DNA of 64,000 nt from Allium sativum (GCA_030737875.1 CM060918.1:880876403-880940402); one strand, 5' to 3'. Shown: positions 12,181-23,256, counted from the first letter of the stretch. Notes: generated by a model from the letters alone, not told the origin. Numbers and translations: made by a program.

Positions 12181-12431
12181 TTTTCTAGTACTTCTGCAAT
12201 TAGCAGATCAAGTGTCAGGTCACAGAAAAGATAGTTTAAAATATAGAAACACATACTTCAATGTAAATGTGTCTATCGAGGTGTAATCATTCTGCTTTAC
12301 TCATACTAGGATATTACTGATCCTATCTGTATGGAGTCGCCCGTCCTAGAACACTACTGGTTCTATTTCTGACGAGTTCGTTCAAATGTTATATTCCAGA
12401 ACTAAGCTTAACCAAAGCTCTGATACCACGA
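12181..12431 (-). promoter_or_regulatory. Chromovirus leader with primer binding site
   Basis: On the minus strand TGGTATCAGAGC (12417-12428) lies three bases after the CA end of the 5' LTR. This is the common plant LTR element primer site complementary to initiator methionine tRNA. About 240 bases of untranslated leader follow before the gag ATG. Confidence 0.93.
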
Positions 12432-14631
12432 TGAGACGACCCGATTTCCCGTTCTCACGGAAACAAGGTTATCTTTGGAATATAACACAGAAACATATAA
12501 TAGCAGAACAAAATTAAATAAATACACCAGATAATGAACAACAAAATATACTGGATAAAAGTAATCATCAGAGTTACACAGTATACAGGATCTTACTTAG
12601 TACAAATACAGTTCAGCTATACATAAATGTCTACAGCGGAAATAAACAAAATATGTACAATAGGAGCTGAACAGCATAAAAAGAAATAGATGATAGAATC
12701 CATCTTCAGGTCCAGCTATCCAGAAAGAACCAGCTAAACCTGAATACAAGGCTGCCCGTGTAGAAAAAGGGGCACCCGAGTTTGAGAGTGAAACAAACTA
12801 CGAGTCAGTTATGGGACTGGTATGAGAAATCCACTCAACACATATATAATTGGCTAATCACAGGACCACGCCACTTTCGTGGAACGGGTTTACTCCATTG
12901 GATTGCCAGTGCTTTAAAAAAAATCTTTCTTTTTAAACATCGCTATGCTTTTTATAAAAATGAAGCCGTTATAAGACTCAGTTCCCATCACACAATGCAA
13001 CGCAAACCGGAGGATAGAGTTTTTACCTTATAACGGCCAAAATATGCTTGATACGAATAAAACAAAGGCATTTGATATTATTGCTAGTGTTTATATGTTT
13101 TGAAAACAATTTCAAATCATAACTATCAATCATAGACGGCATTAATGCCCCATACCACTATGTCGCCATATATAGGTATACACTCAAAACCGCACGATGT
13201 CATATTTGGAAATTGGATTTCCGTCATGAACCAAGGCAAAAGATAGTCCTTACCGAATTCGAGACGCTCTAGCCCGCCCCTCAGGACCCAGACTCAGGTG
13301 GGCCCTTGGATCGTCAGGGCCGGTCCACCGATGTGGATTAAAATTCCTGAACCTGCGTTTCCCCACCCTTTGGGGTGTAGACGAGCCAACGAATGACTCC
13401 ATCGGACCCGGATCGTCCGATCAAACCGAGGCGCCTCGCAACAGCAACAACCACATAGGTGAAAAGTATATAAATGTCAGGGCTGGTAGGTCACTGACAC
13501 CACCCTAGCTAGAAAGAAACGCAGGCCCTCCCTGAGGTCCTTCTCCCGTTTTAGGTTCATATCGGGGTGTGAGGCTCGCGAATTCACGTTATACACAAAG
13601 CTACGCCACACAGGCGGTGCTTTGATCATCACCACAAGACTTTGCTTTTCAACAGAAGCCCTGATCACTGCATCTTAGCATGCCACACAGGCAATTCATG
13701 CCATGCGACTGATGTCCATCGATATACAACCCCTGAGTTCGTACGTCTCAGAGAAGGGCGTTAAGCAAAAGAATAAATTCTCCGCCTCCAAACAGATGTA
13801 TATTTAACAGAAATCAATCAACACAGAATAAACTCCATTGTCAGACACACAGTCCATTTACAAGTCCGTTCTGGGTCTGAACGAAACCGGAGGCACTAAA
13901 TACCTCGCAAACCCTTCGATCACCACGTACGTCTGGACGATCACCACTCATTATCCATATTTCGGGATGCCTCCCAATCAGGACCTCGGTTACCATCCAA
14001 ACGAGGTGAAGATCTCCGGTCTTCGACCACCATCTTCATCTTCGAATTTCAATCGTCGGTCGATTATTCGAAATGAGAATTAACTCGGCCTTTCCAAATA
14101 ATTCACGTATATTTAGAATTTCAAATCGATTTATTTCAATGGTTAAATTATTCGACAACACCAATTGTGTTCTTTAATGTAATTTTCACACCAAACACAT
14201 TCAACCATCAAAAGCCACGCAAATCAAGCAAATTCAGTTTATTTCTATTCCATATCGCTTATGATATTTTATAACTATTTATCGCTATTTTTATTTATTT
14301 TAAAATAGCCATTTTATTCAAAACGACGCTTCGGGCCATAAGGCGGCCGTGGCGCTGTTTTTCTTCAGATTTGATTTACACATATCTGAAAATCTAACCG
14401 TTGGATCTTCACAAAATTTACATCATTAGAAAGGTCTTTTCAAAACGAACCCAACGGTTCCAGTTTCGGGAAAATCCGACGGTCGGATCTCCCGGTACAA
14501 TCGTTTGAAATTTCGATTTCAAAATACGAACTACAGCGTCGATATTCGATTTAATATAATTATATTTATATATATAAATAAATATAATCGTTTCTGGCGC
14601 TGTTTTTCTTCAGATTTTCTGGGTCGTTACA
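12432..14631 (-). repeat. 5' LTR of the chromovirus, internally deleted (2.2 kb)
   Basis: It matches 988-3165 of the left LTR almost base for base, then jumps to the last 20 bases of that LTR. The join lies in TTCAGATTT, which is present at both ends of the missing stretch (3165-3173 and 7710-7718). In element orientation the lost part is most of U3, so this copy probably lacks its normal promoter. Replication makes both LTRs alike, so the loss followed insertion. Confidence 0.94.
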
Positions 14632-14636
14632 ACGAT
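14632..14636. other. Target site duplication ACGAT, right copy
   Basis: Matches 983-987 and closes the chromovirus insertion. Confidence 0.95.
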
Positions 14637-14956
14637 GCATGATCCTTCCCTAAGCCTCGCTATGTAAGTTCTAGCTACTTGTAGATTCTAACGGTGGATC
14701 TAATGTGACATGGAACAAAATGCGATGAAACATAAGTATGCTAGCCTATGTGAACCTAATTTTGCCCCTTTTCAATGATCTATGACCTTGGTCTAAGTTT
14801 TAGCGACTTAATCATGCCACTCATGTTATGTTTAACCTAGTTTATCTTGCAAGTTTGAATCTTTATCTATGGAATGTTAGCATGAACCTTTGGGAACCAT
14901 TTGACTTGTGAAACATTGGCAAAGACTTGACTTTGGGGCTTATGCATGTAAATGAA

Positions 14957-15196
14957 CCCAAACCCCTTATGTTATCATGCATGTTTGTGGCCAAATTCCC
15001 TTATGATACTATGCATGTTTGTGGCCAAATTCCCTTATGATACTATGCATGTTTGTGGCTAATCCCGTTGTGATATTATGCATGTTTGAGGCCAAAAACC
15101 CCTTATGATGCTATGCATATTTTGAGGCCAAACCCCTTATGATACCATGAATGTTTGTGGCCAATCCCTTTTTGACATCGTGCATGTTTTGGGGCC
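14957..15196 (+). repeat. Tandem repeat, about seven units of 35-42 bp
   Basis: Units carry CCCTTATGAT, ATGCATGTTTG and GGCCAAA in order, diverging from left to right. They lie inside LTR A. Confidence 0.85.
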
Positions 15197-15434
15197 AATA
15201 TGTAGCATAGTATCCTTACTATTTTGACTTGCTTTTACTTGGGTTGGAAACACGATTTGGGGTAGGTTAGACGAGCGTGATTATGACATGATAATTTGAC
15301 ATGGGATTTCATGAAAATATGACACCCAAGATACACCTAAATGTGGACATGACATGTGGGGTAAACATGGGACTTGAAACTAGACACGTATGGGTTGTAA
15401 GTGTAATATGACACTAGACCAAACATGAAAGTGG

Positions 15435-15532
15435 CCAACTCGAGGTTGGGTTGAGTTTGTAGCATAAATCTACCCGGACCCGCCCGGCTTAACTAGTGGC
15501 TACAAACAATAGGACCCAATGTGAATAGTTGG
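15435..15532 (+). other. LTR hairpin, copy 1
   Basis: Nested pairs are CCAACT/AGTTGG, TTGGGT/ACCCAA and TTTGTAGC/GCTACAAA around a loop holding CCCGGACCCGCCCGGCTTAAC-like sequence. The loop, but not the stems, is shared with hairpin copies 2-6. It could act as RNA or as DNA; the role is unknown. Confidence 0.75.
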
Positions 15533-15556
15533 TCATATAGCACTTAAAACCCGAGG

Positions 15557-15625
15557 TTAGACTAGGTTGTGGTGTAAAGCTACCCGGACCCGCCCGGCTT
15601 AACTAGTAACCACAACAAAGTCTAA
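15557..15625 (+). other. LTR hairpin, copy 2
   Basis: Nested pairs are TTAGACT/AGTCTAA and TTGTGGT/ACCACAA, with AAGC/GCTT inside. The loop matches copy 1 while the stem sequences differ. Confidence 0.75.
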
Positions 15626-15670
15626 TGTGAGAGGTTGGGGTGCATTAATCTAATTAATGCCACATGAAAA

Positions 15671-16383
15671 GGTTAAGTAATTTTGACTAATGACCCTTAA
15701 TCGATATGACACGAATGGGTAGGTTAAGTTAAACCGGACTTGATTTCTTAATGACACTTAACCATATAAGACAATTAGGGGATGGGGTTAAGTAATTTAC
15801 ACTTAACTAATTCGACTTGGTAATTAGATGAGGTTAAGTAACCTACACTTTACTAATCTAAACACGGTAATTCGATGGGGTTAAGTTAAACACTTAACCA
15901 ATCTAAACTTGGTAATTCAATGAGGTTAAGTAACCAATACTTAACCAACATAACATGATAATTTAATGGGATTAAATAACTTATACTTAACCAATTATAC
16001 ATGATGATTTGATGAGGTTAAGTAACTATACTTAACCAATCTAATATGTGGACCTGATAGGGTTAAGTCACAAGACCTTTTAAATATACTTAACCATTGT
16101 AATATGATTAGTGGATGGGGTTAAGCTAACCCATACTTAACCAATCCGACTCGATAATCTGATGGGATTAAGATAATCTACGCTTAATCAATCTAACACG
16201 ATAATCTGATAGGGTTAAGACAAACAAATACTTAACCAATTTGACTTGATAGGGTTAAGTCATGAGCTTCTTGGTATACTTAACCAACTTGTAGGGCTAA
16301 GCCTTGAACTTAAATACTTAGCCAATCTTGACATGATTCGTAGGCGGGTTAAGTCATGAACTTGAATGACAACACTTAATCCA
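15671..16383 (+). repeat. Array of about 15 hairpin units with GGTTAAG...CTTAACC stems
   Basis: Units of about 40-60 bases each carry GGTTAAG(T) followed 6-25 bases later by (A)CTTAACC, then a more variable linker ending near GATGG or GATAG. Two units have matched changes on both arms: GATTAAG/CTTAATC at 16166-16189 and GGCTAAG/CTTAGCC at 16295-16323. It is not a CRISPR array: repeats are imperfect and spacing varies. Confidence 0.8.
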
Positions 16384-16780
16384 TTAGACAAAACCCCAGC
16401 TCAGGGGACTAGGTTGAAAATCGTAGTTAACAAGGATAGCGGGAAGAGAAGCTAAGTGGTAAACCTTAGTTAAGGATAACTAAGTGATAATTCTTAGTCA
16501 AGGAAATTGGACCAGTTCGCAGATAGATGAGTAACCCGATACTGTAGGACATCGCTTGAACACACGTGGAGGAGCGAATTATCTGACTTAGATAAAAGCT
16601 CCAACGAACTGGGTGACGAAGCGGTAGCTTCAGGGGACATGAGGATACTCTTGGTATCCCTCTGTGAGGTTGCAGATGATCCGCCTGGGCTCACAAGAGG
16701 TTAAGGTCTGCGGTAGAAGAACCAAGAGTATGCCTTGGTTGCTATGCGAGTGACCTAAAGACGGGGATGGATTAGCGTGG

Positions 16781-16825
16781 AGTCGACGATACTTGATTTT
16801 TGCCCTGGATAGCGCGTCGTCGACT
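16781..16825 (+). other. Hairpin with 9-bp perfect stem in LTR A
   Basis: AGTCGACGA pairs with TCGTCGACT around a loop containing CTTGATTTTTGCCCTGG. The loop core recurs in the hairpin at 17080. Confidence 0.7.
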
Positions 16826-17079
16826 ACCTACCATCTTTAGTCAATCGTGTACATACGGAAAGGCAGAGAACTCCCAACAGACCATATACTTGCTATCGAG
16901 TTATGGGTGAGGTTGGCCAATAGGAAAGTGGGGCTATAGTGGGGTCGGGATGTAGTTCTCATACATGATTTTTCTTGGATTGCCTTTCAGTAGTTGAGGG
17001 AGGGGTCACGTAGGACCATAGCCACGGATACAAAAACAGACCTCGATATCTGCATCGGCGGATGACTTAAAGCTCCCGA

Positions 17080-17121
17080 CCGAGTTCCGTATTTCTTGAT
17101 TTGCCCTGGCACGGAACTCGG
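17080..17121 (+). other. Hairpin with 11-bp perfect stem in LTR A
   Basis: CCGAGTTCCGT pairs exactly with ACGGAACTCGG around a 20-base loop containing CTTGATTTGCCCTGG. The stem differs from that at 16781 but the loop is nearly the same. Confidence 0.75.
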
Positions 17122-18942
17122 ATGGCACATTGAGATACATGTGCGTCTAGACATGGAAAACGATTCACGATACATACGTGGGATAAAGGGCTTGGTTGAC
17201 GGGTGGCATAATCCTAGGTGGCTTGAACCCAAACCGAGACACGGAAACGTTCATTAGGTAGCATAATCCCTAGTGGTCCTAGGTGGCATAAATCCTAAGT
17301 GAACACACGATAGTTCATGGTAAGAAAACATAACCAGATCAAGGTTAGTAGTCCAAAACAACTTCAATTATAAAATGGTACTACGTTGAGGTGGTATAGA
17401 TTTACATGGGAAAGCCCGTACGGCCTACGGCAAAGGACTGAACTTATACATGGAAAGAAATATGCGAGTTGGGAAAACCTACATATGCTATATATTAGGT
17501 TGACATGGATCTTTACATGACATTGGGCAAGGGACATTCATAGTTAACACATGACGCGAGTTGGGATACTAGTACGAGAGGTGCAGAGCAAATATACATG
17601 ATAAATACCTTGGGATGTTATACATGATAGATACCGTGGGAAGTTATACATGATAGATACCTTGGGATAGTATACTTGATAGAAACCTGACGATGTGATA
17701 CCTTGATTTATCTTGACATCGTAGTTTATCCTGATACCTTAGTTTATCTTGCTACAGTAGTTCATCCGGTTATCTTGGTTTAGCTTATCTATCTTGTCGT
17801 CATCCTTATGTTTACTTTCAGTTTATGCATGTCATGTTACCTTTACCTGTTTTTATACTGGAAGTAGATAGGACTGACCCCGTTTTGTTTCGCCTCTTTG
17901 TCTTCCGTTTTCCCCCCAGGTTTTCAGGGAGGAAACACTGTTATTTAGTTCGGACTTCCTCTGCTTGAAGGTCATCATGCATGGCTTGGACTTTTCTTGG
18001 CTATGGCTACCTTACTGTTTTACTTGGGGAATAATTTATGAAATGGTTTATGCTTCTTTACTATTGCAAGACAGGTTTTGATGTATTCTGATGTAAAAGA
18101 CTTTGGACCTTACTATTTTATAAGGTAATGAAATTTGGTTTACTTCCGCTGTTTTATATATGTTCTGTCTTGTAATATTTCTGTGCATGTTTACCTCGAT
18201 AATGCTTCACCAAACCTAGTGCATTCCCTTTGTGAGTGACCCTAGCGGAGGTGGCGTGTTACACATTCACTGTTATGTACATCGAGCCTATAGGGCCATT
18301 TTATGAGTATTTAGAGAACTTGTGGAAATATGTTATACGGGGATTGGGCGTAGCTTAATTAAGTAAACCTGGCATAGCAAATATGTTGGCATAATCTGAG
18401 TTGGCTATAATAGAGAATGATTTACATGTGTATTTGTCTTGGACATAAAGGGTGAACTAGAATATTAAATATAGTTTTGACATGAACTGTAAATGGGAAT
18501 ATTAAGGCTAAAATTTGGGGCATATTTTGTATTATGAATTATGACCTTAATTTAGGCATGTAAGTTTAGGCAAGATAGGTAAATAGAGTTTTAGATATAT
18601 ATATATATATATATATATATAATCTATTAAATTTGTTATCTGTTAAATCTGTTAAATTGCCTAATCCATTATCTGCTAAAACTGTTGAATTGCCTAAACT
18701 GCTAAATCTATTATTTGCTAAATCTGTTGAATCGCTTAAACTGCTAGATCTGCTACCTGTTGAATTGTATGATCTGTTGAAACTATATAATGGTAATCTG
18801 AGTATGGAAATCCGTAGGCTCGAGCTAAGAATTGGTAGAACATGGAAATTTGATTAATCTGTTATATCCTATGAAGAAGTTTAATCTGTTAAATAAACAG
18901 AATTAGTCTGATTTCTGAAAAATCTGTATTGGAATGAATTGG

Positions 18943-19043
18943 CTATGACACGAGGTTAGACTCTGTTTGCGGTAGAAGCCTGCCCGGAACCAACCGGCTT
19001 AACCAGCGACCGCAAACTGTCAGTCTAATGTGAGAGGTCGTAG
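18943..19043 (+). other. LTR hairpin, copy 3
   Basis: Pairs are CTATGAC/GTCGTAG, TTAGACT/AGTCTAA and TTTGCGGT/ACCGCAAA, with AAGCC/GGCTT inside. The loop keeps the CCCGGA...CCGGCTTAAC core. Confidence 0.78.
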
Positions 19044-19062
19044 GCATAACTAAAATATGCTT

Positions 19063-19160
19063 AGACACAAGGTTAGGTCTGGCTTGTGGCAGAAGTATGC
19101 CTGGAACCGCCCGGCATATCCAACGGCCACAAGCTACCGACCTAATGTGAGAGGTCTGTG
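19063..19160 (+). other. LTR hairpin, copy 4
   Basis: Pairs are TTAGGTC/GACCTAA, CTTGTGGC/GCCACAAG and TATGCC/GGCATA. Every stem differs from copy 3, yet every pair is kept. Confidence 0.78.
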
Positions 19161-19846
19161 CATTAATATCTAATTAATGCAAATCTGGGATAAATATGAT
19201 GTCTAAAACGTGTTGGGTGGATAAGGTTAAACCAATTGGACTAATGAATTTAACAAACCCGTTTCGTGAATCTGTAGGCCCAATTACAAAGTTAGACAAA
19301 TCTGTAAATCTGTTAAATCCGTATATCTGATCCGTTAGTCTGAAAACTTGTTTGATGTGTGAACTAGTTGATCTGAACTCTGTATGTCTGAACTTGTAAA
19401 CAAGTTAATCTGAAATCTGTTAGTCTGGGGACACAATGTTAGGAGGGAAATTACTTGTGTCATCTGTTGTTTGGGACCCATATTAGTCAGTAACCCTTTA
19501 TGGTATCAAACTTTGACCCAACAGTAGGTAGGGTCCGGGCACGCTTATTGAACTTATTATAAGAGGTTCATTCTGATAATGGCGAGGGGGTGTTGATAGT
19601 GCGTTCCAACCGGGTCATGTGCGTGCATGGATCCCGGTCTGCCTCTGAGGATGTAAGATGCCGTGACATCTGTAAATAGGTCTGTGCCAATTGGTTGTCA
19701 CTTTAGGGAGTGATACACCCTATTGTGGAGCCGACACAGGGTATTTATGTATTAGGGAGCCGATCGCTTGGGGTAGGGTTTTAGGGTACACTTAGTTCTG
19801 TCTGTTTCTGTTGGTACCGTCTATTTCTGTTGGGTGGCAACACCTG

Positions 19847-20020
19847 TCTGTTCGGGTGGTAAAGGCCCATTTACTAGTATAAACCTAATTCTACATTCTG
19901 TTTCCGTAGGGATTAATCTATTTCTGTTTCTGTACTTTTTGTTCGGGTGGTAAAGGCTCATTATTAGCATTCTGTTTCTGTCTGTTTCTGTTGCGGTGGT
20001 AAAGGCCCATTACTAGCATT
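19847..20020 (+). repeat. Short direct repeats GGTGGTAAAGGCCCATT in LTR B
   Basis: Three copies of a GGGTGGTAAAGG(C/T)(C/T)CAT motif are separated by TCTGTTTCTGT-rich spacers. The same set is in the 3' LTR (about 25580-25745). Confidence 0.7.
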
Positions 20021-20655
20021 CTCTTTTGTGGAAATTATTCTGTTCCCGTTTCTGTTTTAGTTTAGACATTAGGGTGACACCTAATCCTGTTATACTAGTA
20101 TTAGTGCAGAGAAATGAAAAGTAATATTATTCTATTTCTTCTGTTTAACCTAAGTACATCTGCTGCTCCTGTTACTGTTATCTCTCATCCGGTTTTATTT
20201 GCATGCCATGATTATTATTATCTGTTCATATGCTGGAAGTCACTGGACTTGCCAGACTTTATGTCTGATCTTGCTTGTTTTCGCCCCTTTTCTTCCGCCC
20301 CCCCCCCCCCCCGGGTTTTCCAAGGAGGGAATACTTTAGCTTGATCCGGATTTCTTCTGCTTGAAGTACTTGAAGTGCATAAAGCATGGCTTAACTTCTT
20401 ATGGCACCTTCTGTGGGGATTATGATTTTAAAGTTTTGTACTCTGACGATTTTCTGAACAAGACTGATATTTATGTACTTGAGTTTTTGGGAAAGATGTA
20501 ACCAAATTGATTTCTGTTTTCCGCTGTAATAAAACTATAATTTCTCAAGTAATGTTTATCTATCATGTAAATTTCTGTTCTGTCTACTAAAACGCTCCAC
20601 CAAAGTTAGGGCGTTCCCTTTGTGAGTGACCTTAATGGAGGAGGGGTGTTATACT

Positions 20656-20667
20656 TTGTATCAGAGC
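20656..20667 (+). promoter_or_regulatory. Primer binding site of element B, mutated
   Basis: TTGTATCAGAGC begins two bases after the LTR end and differs by one base from the methionine-tRNA site TGGTATCAGAGC. Confidence 0.8.
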
Positions 20668-20831
20668 TGAAGGTTACCAGATTAGATAAAAAAATTTTGA
20701 AAACTATTTTCAAAAAGGTTTTAAGAGGAAGTATTTTCAAAAATAAAGTTTATTTTGAAAAACATAATCCCCAAAAAGCCATATATCTATTTTTCCATTC
20801 TCTGTTTTAAATCTTTTTCTTTCATTCCAGC

Positions 20832-21784
20832 ATGTCTGGGAATCTTAACTTTCCAGAGGGCGTGCCAATACCTGGCTGGTTCAGGAGGTACTTAGAGGCT
20901 AGGGCCAACAATGCAGGCCCAGCAGATATTCCTCCTCCAGCTGCAGCGATTCCTCCTCCTCCGCCCCCTCCTCGTGCAATTGCTTTTTAAAAGATCTGTA
21001 AAGATTTTAGGTGCATGGGTGGAAAGGATTTCAAGGGAACTGAATCATTCGTAGAAGCGAGGAACAGGCTCAAAGAAACTGAGGATCTGTTCGTTATTTT
21101 CGAGGTGGACGATAGGCAGAAGGTACAATTGGAGGTATGGTTGCTCAAGGACGAAGCTTCCTATTGGTGGGAAGTCACTAACGCCGAGAGGTCGGTTGAA
21201 ACATGGATGGATTTCAGAACAAGGTTTGAGAAGAAATTCCTCTCGCAAGCTGAACGAAGTCTACAACTGGAAAAGTTCTTATCTCTTATGCAAGGAAGTA
21301 TGACGGTCAAGGAATACGCCAACCAGTTCAACCAACTGGCCAGGTTCGGGCTAGATTTATTCAACACCCAGCACAAAAAGGCTCTCCGCTTTGTTAAAGG
21401 ATTGAACGAGCCATTGCACAGCCTAGCCATGACCCATGTACCCATGGGAGCGACTTACGAGAGATTGGTGGATATGACACTACTGCACGAGGAAGACAAC
21501 GACAAGAAAGAGGCAAAGAAGGAAGAACCACAGAACAAGAAAGCATGGCCCAAAAAGGAAACACAAAAGAAGGTGAAAAGTCTGAAGATAAGAAGGAGAA
21601 AAAGTGCTTTACTTGTGGAAGCTCGACTCATCTGAACAAGGATTGCAGAAAAAGAAAGGGCACTTGCTTCAACTGTGGTGAGATGGGACACTTCACTAGG
21701 GACTGTCCGAAGAAACAAGGGCAAGGGCAGAGGGCAGGACCAACTTCTGGAAGGCAGGAGAACACTCTCGAGGCTAGTGGATAG
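20832..21784 (+). pseudogene. gag: gag of element B, broken
   Basis: Starts MSGNLNFPEG with a proline-rich stretch, then meets an in-frame TAA at 20988-20990. The same frame continues to 21635 with a gag core (WLLKDEASYWWE, then FEKKFLSQ and LSLMQGSMTVKEYANQF). A frameshift near 21560-21600 moves to the frame holding two CCHC zinc knuckles, CFTCGSSTHLNKDC and CFNCGEMGHFTRDC, ending at 21784. No protease, RT or integrase follows, so B would depend on enzymes from another element. Confidence 0.88.
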
Positions 21785-22803
21785 GATAGAAATAGGAAAA
21801 CTTTCTGTAGGAGGTTTAATTTCCTTATCTGATTTTTGGGTTAAAACTCTTTTCTGATTCTGGCATTTCGATTCTGTAATCGATACTCTGCACTTGAATA
21901 CTAGTATTGTTTCTGATTCCGCTGTAGGCTCAGACCCATAAGGGTTATGACTCATCTAAGCGTGGTAAGTTGGGTATCTATGTTGAGCGTTTAGTTGACT
22001 ATGATGCATACATTCTGGGTTTTTATCATGCTTAGTTTCCTAAGAATCATTTAGTAATCTGCTCTGTACCGGTAATCCGTAAATATCTAAATATTTCTGA
22101 TAAGGTTGAGATTTCCAGTTTTGACATTGTCTAAAGAGGGTAATCCTCTGGGTGTCAATCTGATGTTGATTTCGGTCTTCAGGGTTGATACTTAGGGGAA
22201 TTTGTCTCTCAACCAAGGTCTACAAGTTTTTGTTTATCTGCACTCGCTCCCATCACTCGACTGTATCCTATCAATCGAGTCGTCGACCTATAGATAGGAA
22301 TCCTTTGGATGTAAACATGTGTTTGAGACATGTTATGTTTGATGGTTGCAAGTGGATGCAAGTGGTTGCTCGTGGATGCATATACACACATTAGGCACTA
22401 GATCGGCTCAAAAACACTCTCATACTACATATGGATGTGTGAGCATTTTCAAATTATGTGGATGCAAAATGATTGACTCATCACATGGATGTTGCATATG
22501 AATGAATGGTTGTCACTCATATAAGAATGATATGTATCAAATAAGAAAATTTCATACATGTTGGACTCATGGCACTGACATAATTCACATTAAAGAGGTC
22601 AACTGAATCAGTGGACCGCCTGATCTTTGCATTAGATAAGGAACATATACGCACACTTTTGCATATGTCCATACAACATTAGAAGTTTTCTAAGGATAAT
22701 GGATGCTTGTGGATGATGGTTGAGTAGATGGATGACTGGATGGTAGGACACATTCTTCTTAACTTGAAGATTTCGGGGACGAAATCCTTTAAGGATGGGA
22801 GAA
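21785..22803 (+). mobile_element. Non-coding remainder of element B and polypurine tract
   Basis: About 1 kb between the zinc knuckles and the 3' LTR, where a full element would carry several kilobases of pol. I see no RT or integrase motif in any frame. The last 260 bases match the tail of element A, including GATTTCGGGGACGAAAT and a purine tract ending at 22803. Confidence 0.8.
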
Positions 22804-23070
22804 TGTAACACCCCGTATTTTCTATGATCGTATAAGTAACAAATCAGAGAATAATTAAATTATAAAATAAGAATCAAGGGAAACGGGTTGTGCCATTGCG
22901 TTTGTCTCGAAATTCTGCTTGGAAACGAGTCCGAGTTTTCGAGAAACGGAGTCCGTATGAGGGAGATATGGCCCTCCGAAGTTTCAGAGAATTTCAGAAT
23001 CGAAAACAGCTCGAAAATTCAAATCCAAAATCCCAGAACAGGCTGGGCGGGAAAATTCCCGCCCATGGAC

Positions 23071-23176
23071 CAGGTCGACCTGGGGGTCGACCAGGGGCCA
23101 GCTCGACAATAGTGTCGACCTGGGGGTTGACCTGGCCAGACCAGGTCGACCATAGTGTCGACCTAGGGGTCGACCT
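23071..23176 (+). promoter_or_regulatory. Cluster of six GTCGAC palindromes in LTR B
   Basis: Six exact GTCGAC sites and two near matches (CTCGAC, GTTGAC), several embedded in longer AGGTCGACCT palindromes, lie 80-190 bases before the TATA-like box. This parallels LTR A at 543-617. Confidence 0.55.
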
Positions 23177-23256
23177 GCTCCCGAAACCCAGTTTTTTTAA
23201 CCTTGTTCATTCTGATGTATCCGGTCTCGTTTTTGTCTAGATTCGTCCGCCTAATC

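Larger units (their letters stand above)
988..14631 (-). mobile_element. Complete Ty3/gypsy chromovirus, Tekay/Del-like, minus strand
   Basis: A full element of 13.6 kb read right to left: 5' LTR (12432-14631), primer site (12417-12428), gag (11272-12180), pol (7932-11279), purine tract (7733-7750) and 3' LTR (988-7732). It is flanked by perfect ACGAT duplications. Pol carries protease, reverse transcriptase, RNase H, integrase and a chromodomain, in the gypsy order. The two LTRs differ at roughly 15 places that I noticed over the 2.2 kb they share, under 1 percent, so the insertion is recent. The only coding break seen is a frame change between gag and pol. The Tekay/Del clade is inferred from the chromodomain and long LTRs. 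Confidence 0.93.
14637..18263 (+). mobile_element. 3' LTR of element A, second part
   Basis: This is the continuation of the LTR begun at 276. It ends GGCGTGTTACA at 18263, after a stretch (CACCAAAC...TTCCCTTTGTGAGTGACC) nearly repeated before the end of the B LTR at 20653. What follows is the B LTR, beginning with its expected target duplication CATTC. It is rich in tandem repeats and hairpins. No coding frame of substance is seen; minus-strand frames at 16494-16694 and 16987-17232 cross hairpin DNA and look spurious. Confidence 0.85.
18264..20653 (+). mobile_element. 5' LTR of element B, right part
   Basis: It matches 24075-25995, the 3' LTR of B, at about 97 percent over a 210-base sample counted by eye, until that copy is truncated. 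It begins with CATTC, the presumed duplication made by element A; the unbroken site reads TTCCCATTCACTG at 24071. The left part of this LTR must lie beyond the left edge of the window, on the far side of A. The LTR ends GTGTTATA at 20653 just before a primer site. It contains a TA run (18596-18620), TCTGTTAAA-type repeats, hairpins and GGTGGTAAAGGCCC repeats. Confidence 0.88.

Noticed and set aside
15671..16383. CRISPR-like spaced repeats
   Set aside because: Repeat arms vary, spacing is irregular, there are no cas genes, and the context is a plant LTR.
16494..17232. Minus-strand frames of 66 and 81 codons
   Set aside because: They lie over hairpin DNA in LTR A and show no recognisable domain.
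22185..22394. Short frames and a GTCGTCGAC site between gag and 3' LTR of element B
   Set aside because: No protease or pol motif, and a single site is not a cluster.
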